8,462 bases of DNA from Porticoccaceae bacterium (GTDB taxonomy: Bacteria > Pseudomonadota > Gammaproteobacteria > Pseudomonadales > Porticoccaceae). Each line of letters opens with the position of its first letter. The first letter of the stretch is position 1. The position numbers and the translations under genes are program-made. The notes below the pieces were generated by a model. That model did no database searches and had not been told where the DNA came from. It saw nothing but the letters and a program-made list of their open reading frames with translations. The DNA lies in assembly GCA_002591625.1 (NCBI GenBank), contig PCDB01000031.1:63082-71543 (forward strand). The letters run 5' to 3'. Below are positions 5,775-8,462 of this stretch, piece after piece.

Positions 5775-7034
5775 ATGTTTAGAAACCAACCTTCTTTAAA
5801 AATACAAGATGTAGAAATTTTTGAAGTGATCTCCGCAGAGAATCGTCGGCAGGAGCAACATATCGAATTAATTGCCTCCGAAAACTACGCCAGCCCGGCG
5901 GTCATGGCAGTGCAGGGTGGACAATTGACGAATAAGTATGCAGAGGGGTATCCCCAAAAGCGTTACTATGGGGGTTGCGAGTTTGTCGATCAAACTGAGC
6001 AGTTAGCAATTGATCGGGTCAAAACGTTATTTGGTGCTAAATATGCTAATGTTCAGCCGCATTCAGGTTCGCAGGCAAATAGCGCTGTAATGCTGGCACT
6101 CCTTGAAGCAGGCGACACATTGCTTGGTATGAGCTTGGCGGATGGGGGACATTTAACTCATGGAGCTAAGCCCAACTTCTCGGGGAAGCTATACAATGCC
6201 GTGCAATATGGCTTGGATTCCAAATCGGGTTTAATCGATTATGATCAAATTGAGGATCTAGCAAAAAAGCATCGGCCGAAGATTTTGGTAGCTGGATTTT
6301 CCGCATATTCGGGTATATTAAATTGGGAAAACTTCAGAGCGATAGCTGATCAGGTGGGTGCTTACCTGTTGGTTGATATGGCACATGTGGCGGGTTTGAT
6401 TGCAGCTGGAGTTTATCCTAACCCAATTCCTCATGCGCATGTGGTCACATCCACGACTCATAAGACCTTGCGAGGTCCAAGAGGCGGTATCATCCTAACG
6501 GATCATGAGGATATAGCTAAGAGATGCAATTCAGCTATCTTTCCTGGAATTCAAGGCGGCCCCTTGTGTCATGTGATCGCAGCTAAAGCCGTAGCATTTA
6601 AAGAGGCTGCGACTGAAGAATTTGTAACATACCAAAAACAGGTGGTTAAAAACGCGAAAGTGATGGCGGAAACGTTTTTGGGTCGCGGTATTGAAGTGGT
6701 TTCGGGCGGCACAGATAATCATCTGATGCTAGTGAGTCTTATCGGGAAAAAATTCACTGGTAAAGATGCAGATGAAGCGCTTGGACAGGCTAACATAACG
6801 GTTAACAAGAATTCTGTGCCCAATGACCCGCGTTCTCCATTTATAACTTCTGGGTTGCGTTTAGGAACGCCAGCGGTTACCACAAGAGGTTTTGGAGACA
6901 GCGAGGTACGCACCTTAACCCACTGGATTTGTGATGTGCTCGAGAGTCTTCAGAATGATACTGCCGACAATATAATTCCAGAAGTGAAAAGTAAAGTGCT
7001 CGATGTCTGTGCTCGCTTTCCTGTATACAGCTAG
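5775..7034 (+). CDS. glyA: Serine hydroxymethyltransferase
   Basis: PLP enzyme that interconverts serine and glycine, charging tetrahydrofolate with a one-carbon unit for purines, thymidylate and methionine. Length from the ATG at 5775 is 419 residues, normal for bacterial GlyA. Family hallmarks are [10 protein letters not shown] near the N-terminus, [33 protein letters not shown], and [13 protein letters not shown], whose lysine 230 forms the PLP aldimine (K229 in E. coli). ATGs at 5745 and 5760 are in frame, but neither has a ribosome site; the one at 5775 has GGAT 9 bases upstream. It also gives the usual MF start and near-standard lysine numbering. All catalytic residues seem intact. It precedes nrdR and ribD, an order common in Gammaproteobacteria, with a 171-base gap to nrdR. 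Confidence 0.97.
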   Translation: MFRNQPSLKIQDVEIFEVISAENRRQEQHIELIASENYASPAVMAVQGGQLTNKYAEGYPQKRYYGGCEFVDQTEQLAIDRVKTLFGAKYANVQPHSGSQANSAVMLALLEAGDTLLGMSLADGGHLTHGAKPNFSGKLYNAVQYGLDSKSGLIDYDQIEDLAKKHRPKILVAGFSAYSGILNWENFRAIADQVGAYLLVDMAHVAGLIAAGVYPNPIPHAHVVTSTTHKTLRGPRGGIILTDHEDIAKRCNSAIFPGIQGGPLCHVIAAKAVAFKEAATEEFVTYQKQVVKNAKVMAETFLGRGIEVVSGGTDNHLMLVSLIGKKFTGKDADEALGQANITVNKNSVPNDPRSPFITSGLRLGTPAVTTRGFGDSEVRTLTHWICDVLESLQNDTADNIIPEVKSKVLDVCARFPVYS

Positions 7035-7104
7035 CTTTGTTTAGCGCCTAAAAGTTTTTAACGCGACTATGGGTGCTATTGTTGAGAGCTGCTTTCCGAC
7101 CACA

Positions 7105-7114
7105 CCAAATTTGG
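7105..7114. repeat. Short perfect palindrome between glyA and nrdR
   Basis: CCAAATTTGG is a 10-base perfect palindrome in the 171-base glyA-nrdR gap. It is flanked by CTGCT (7088-7092) and AGCAG (7117-7121), so it could sit at the tip of a longer imperfect hairpin. No T-run follows directly. An operator or an RNA hairpin are both possible. Confidence 0.3.
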
Positions 7115-7163
7115 GTAGCAGAGCAGAGCTCATTAACACAGTCTGGTTATTGTAATTTTTTGG

Positions 7164-7192
7164 TTGTGATAGACTTGAGTGCTCGATATAGG
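7164..7192 (+). promoter_or_regulatory. Candidate nrdR promoter giving a very short leader
   Basis: TTGTGA (7164-7169) and TATAGG (7187-7192) are 17 bases apart. Transcription from here would begin about 7199, leaving roughly 7 bases before the nrdR ATG. The match is moderate; transcription from upstream of glyA is the alternative. Confidence 0.3.
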
Positions 7193-7205
7193 CTGACAAT
7201 TCCCT

Positions 7206-7673
7206 ATGTATTGCCCATTTTGTACTGCATATGACACGCGCGTGATAGATTCACGATTGGTTGCTGACGGTGGTCAGGTTAGACGGCGTCGAGAATGTGC
7301 AAATTGCTGTGAGCGTTTTACAACTTATGAGTTGGCGGAACTAGTCATGCCTCGGGTAATTAAAAGTGATGGAACGCGTGAACCTTTTAATGAAGAAAAA
7401 TTACGAGCTGGTTTGGCGCGCGCGCTTGAAAAGAGACCTGTGGCTATTGAAAGAATAGAGGGTGCAGTGACTCAGATCCAAAATTTTTTGAGAAGCAATG
7501 GTGAGCGTGAGGTGCAATCCAGACAGATTGGAGAAGCTGTTATGAAGCAACTGAGAGATTTGGATGAGGTGGCTTACGTTCGGTTTGCTTCCGTTTACCG
7601 TAGTTTCCAAGATATTAGCGAGTTTCAGGAAGAACTTAATCGTTTGACAGGTGATGAACCGGTGTCTGGTTAA
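7206..7673 (+). CDS. nrdR: Transcriptional repressor NrdR
   Basis: Zinc- and nucleotide-binding repressor of ribonucleotide reductase genes (155 aa), acting on NrdR boxes upstream of nrd operons elsewhere in the genome. The zinc ribbon uses C3, C6, C31 and C34 (MYCPFC at the start, then CANC), with the basic VRRRREC segment that contacts DNA. An ATP-cone domain spans about 49-139, beginning [13 protein letters not shown] and ending [17 protein letters not shown]. The conserved MYCPFC start fixes the ATG at 7206, yet the bases before it (CAATTCCCT) have no Shine-Dalgarno. No NrdR box was seen in this window. The stop codon at 7671-7673 overlaps a possible ribD ATG, so the two are very likely one transcript. 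Confidence 0.97.
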   Translation: MYCPFCTAYDTRVIDSRLVADGGQVRRRRECANCCERFTTYELAELVMPRVIKSDGTREPFNEEKLRAGLARALEKRPVAIERIEGAVTQIQNFLRSNGEREVQSRQIGEAVMKQLRDLDEVAYVRFASVYRSFQDISEFQEELNRLTGDEPVSG

Positions 7674-7684
7674 TGGGAAAAGTT

Positions 7685-8462
7685 ATGAATGAACGTCAAC
7701 GGATCATGCTGAGAGCAATAGAGCTTGCAAGAAATGGAACGTTCACCACCAGTCCTAATCCCTTAGTGGGGTGCGTGATTGTTGCTGGCAACAGAATCGT
7801 CGGGGAAGGCTGGCACTTGAGGGCTGGGGACGATCACGCTGAAATTGCGGCTTTGCGTCAGGCTGGAGATGAGGCAACAGGTGCATGCGCTTACGTTACT
7901 CTAGAACCCTGCGTCCATCAAGGCAGAACAGGACCATGTGTTGATGAGATTATTAAATCAGGAATAACTCACGTAATTGTGGCTTGCAAAGATCCGAATC
8001 CTAAAGTGGCTGGTGCTGGCATAACCGCCCTGCGAGAAGCAGGGATCGAGGTTACGGAAGGTGTACTGGAACAGCAGGCCCGAGACTTAAATCGGGGCTT
8101 TGTTAAGCGACATGAATGCGGAATGCCATGGGTTACAATAAAGTCTGCCATAAGCTTAGATGGCAGAAGTGCCATGTCCAGTGGGGAGAGTAAGTGGATA
8201 ACCTCACCTTTAGCGAGGGCCGATGTACAGAAGATGAGGGCTAAGAATTGCGCCGTGATTACTGGTATTGGAACCCAACAACTAGATAACCCATCATTCG
8301 ACGTCCGATTGGATTATGGAGAATTGGGCATGACTGGTGTTTCGCTTGATTTGCCAACAAGGCAACCATTGCGTGTGGTGATTGACAGCAAGTGTCAAAT
8401 TTCAAGCAGCGCAAGAATGTTCGAGCGGCCTGGTGAGACTTTAATTGCGACCACTGATGGTG
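7685..8462 (+). CDS. ribD: Bifunctional riboflavin biosynthesis protein RibD (C-terminus cut by window end)
   Basis: Diaminohydroxyphosphoribosylaminopyrimidine deaminase and 5-amino-6-(5-phosphoribosylamino)uracil reductase, steps two and three of riboflavin synthesis. The N-terminal deaminase carries the zinc site H51-A-E53 and P75-C76...GRTGPC85 (residues 75-85), plus SPNPLVGCVIV at 23-33. The reductase domain starts near 147 with PWVTIKSAISLDG and SKWITS, then TGIGTQQLDNPSF. About 259 residues are present of the usual 360-380. The ATG at 7685 gives numbering within one residue of E. coli RibD and has GGGAAAAG just upstream. An in-frame ATG at 7673, overlapping the nrdR stop as TAATG, would add four residues and cannot be excluded. 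ribE, ribBA and ribH would be expected beyond the right edge. Confidence 0.96.
   Translation, partial: MNERQRIMLRAIELARNGTFTTSPNPLVGCVIVAGNRIVGEGWHLRAGDDHAEIAALRQAGDEATGACAYVTLEPCVHQGRTGPCVDEIIKSGITHVIVACKDPNPKVAGAGITALREAGIEVTEGVLEQQARDLNRGFVKRHECGMPWVTIKSAISLDGRSAMSSGESKWITSPLARADVQKMRAKNCAVITGIGTQQLDNPSFDVRLDYGELGMTGVSLDLPTRQPLRVVIDSKCQISSSARMFERPGETLIATTDG

Noticed and set aside
8222..8227. TGTACA, a core of B12-dependent light-regulator (CarH/LitR type) operators
   Set aside because: It is a single copy within the ribD coding sequence, far from any promoter; six bases are expected by chance.
1..8462. Search for CRISPR arrays, tRNA or rRNA genes, insertion sequences, FMN or glycine riboswitches
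   Set aside because: No repeated spacer pattern, cloverleaf, transposase or conserved riboswitch core could be recognised by eye.

Overview
This window looks like chromosome from a marine gammaproteobacterium that uses proteorhodopsin. The basis is a clear proteorhodopsin beside carotenoid genes, plus a glyA-nrdR-ribD run whose order is typical of Gammaproteobacteria. Base composition is moderate and codon use looks even across the genes by eye. A SAR92/OM60-like lineage is my best guess, from gene content only. I see no tRNA, rRNA, insertion sequence, CRISPR array, integrase or attachment site.

Left part (1-2449, all minus strand): read in the direction of transcription, this is proteorhodopsin (2449-1757), a strong factor-independent terminator (1734-1705), a probable second promoter, crtE (1621-659), and crtI (662 to beyond base 1). 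crtI starts at TTG and overlaps the crtE stop. CrtE should supply a C20 prenyl diphosphate and CrtI should desaturate phytoene. The remaining genes needed to reach retinal (crtB, crtY, blh and perhaps idi) are not in the window and probably follow off the left edge. The opsin has every proton-pump residue. It carries glutamine at the spectral tuning position, which predicts blue absorption, and a bulky Phe at the position that is Gly in carotenoid-antenna rhodopsins.

Middle (2450-5632): a 387-base divergent intergenic region separates the opsin from plus-strand genes. These are an exported serine hydrolase of the beta-lactamase/NylB-like family, a DUF3429 membrane protein, and a CsgA-like short-chain dehydrogenase. 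The last two resemble genes I recall near photolyases in light-response clusters, so this stretch may be a light-stress accessory region. That is inference.

Right part (5633-8462, plus strand): glyA (serine hydroxymethyltransferase), nrdR (ribonucleotide reductase repressor) and the first two thirds of ribD (riboflavin synthesis, cut by the window end). This is an ordinary housekeeping neighbourhood for one-carbon, dNTP and flavin metabolism. nrdR and ribD are nearly contiguous and probably co-transcribed.

I found no clearly undescribed system. The points most worth a second look are the blue-tuned opsin without an antenna site, its separation from crtEI by a terminator, the unusual Asp-rich motifs of CrtE, and the DUF3429-SDR pair beside the phototrophy genes.
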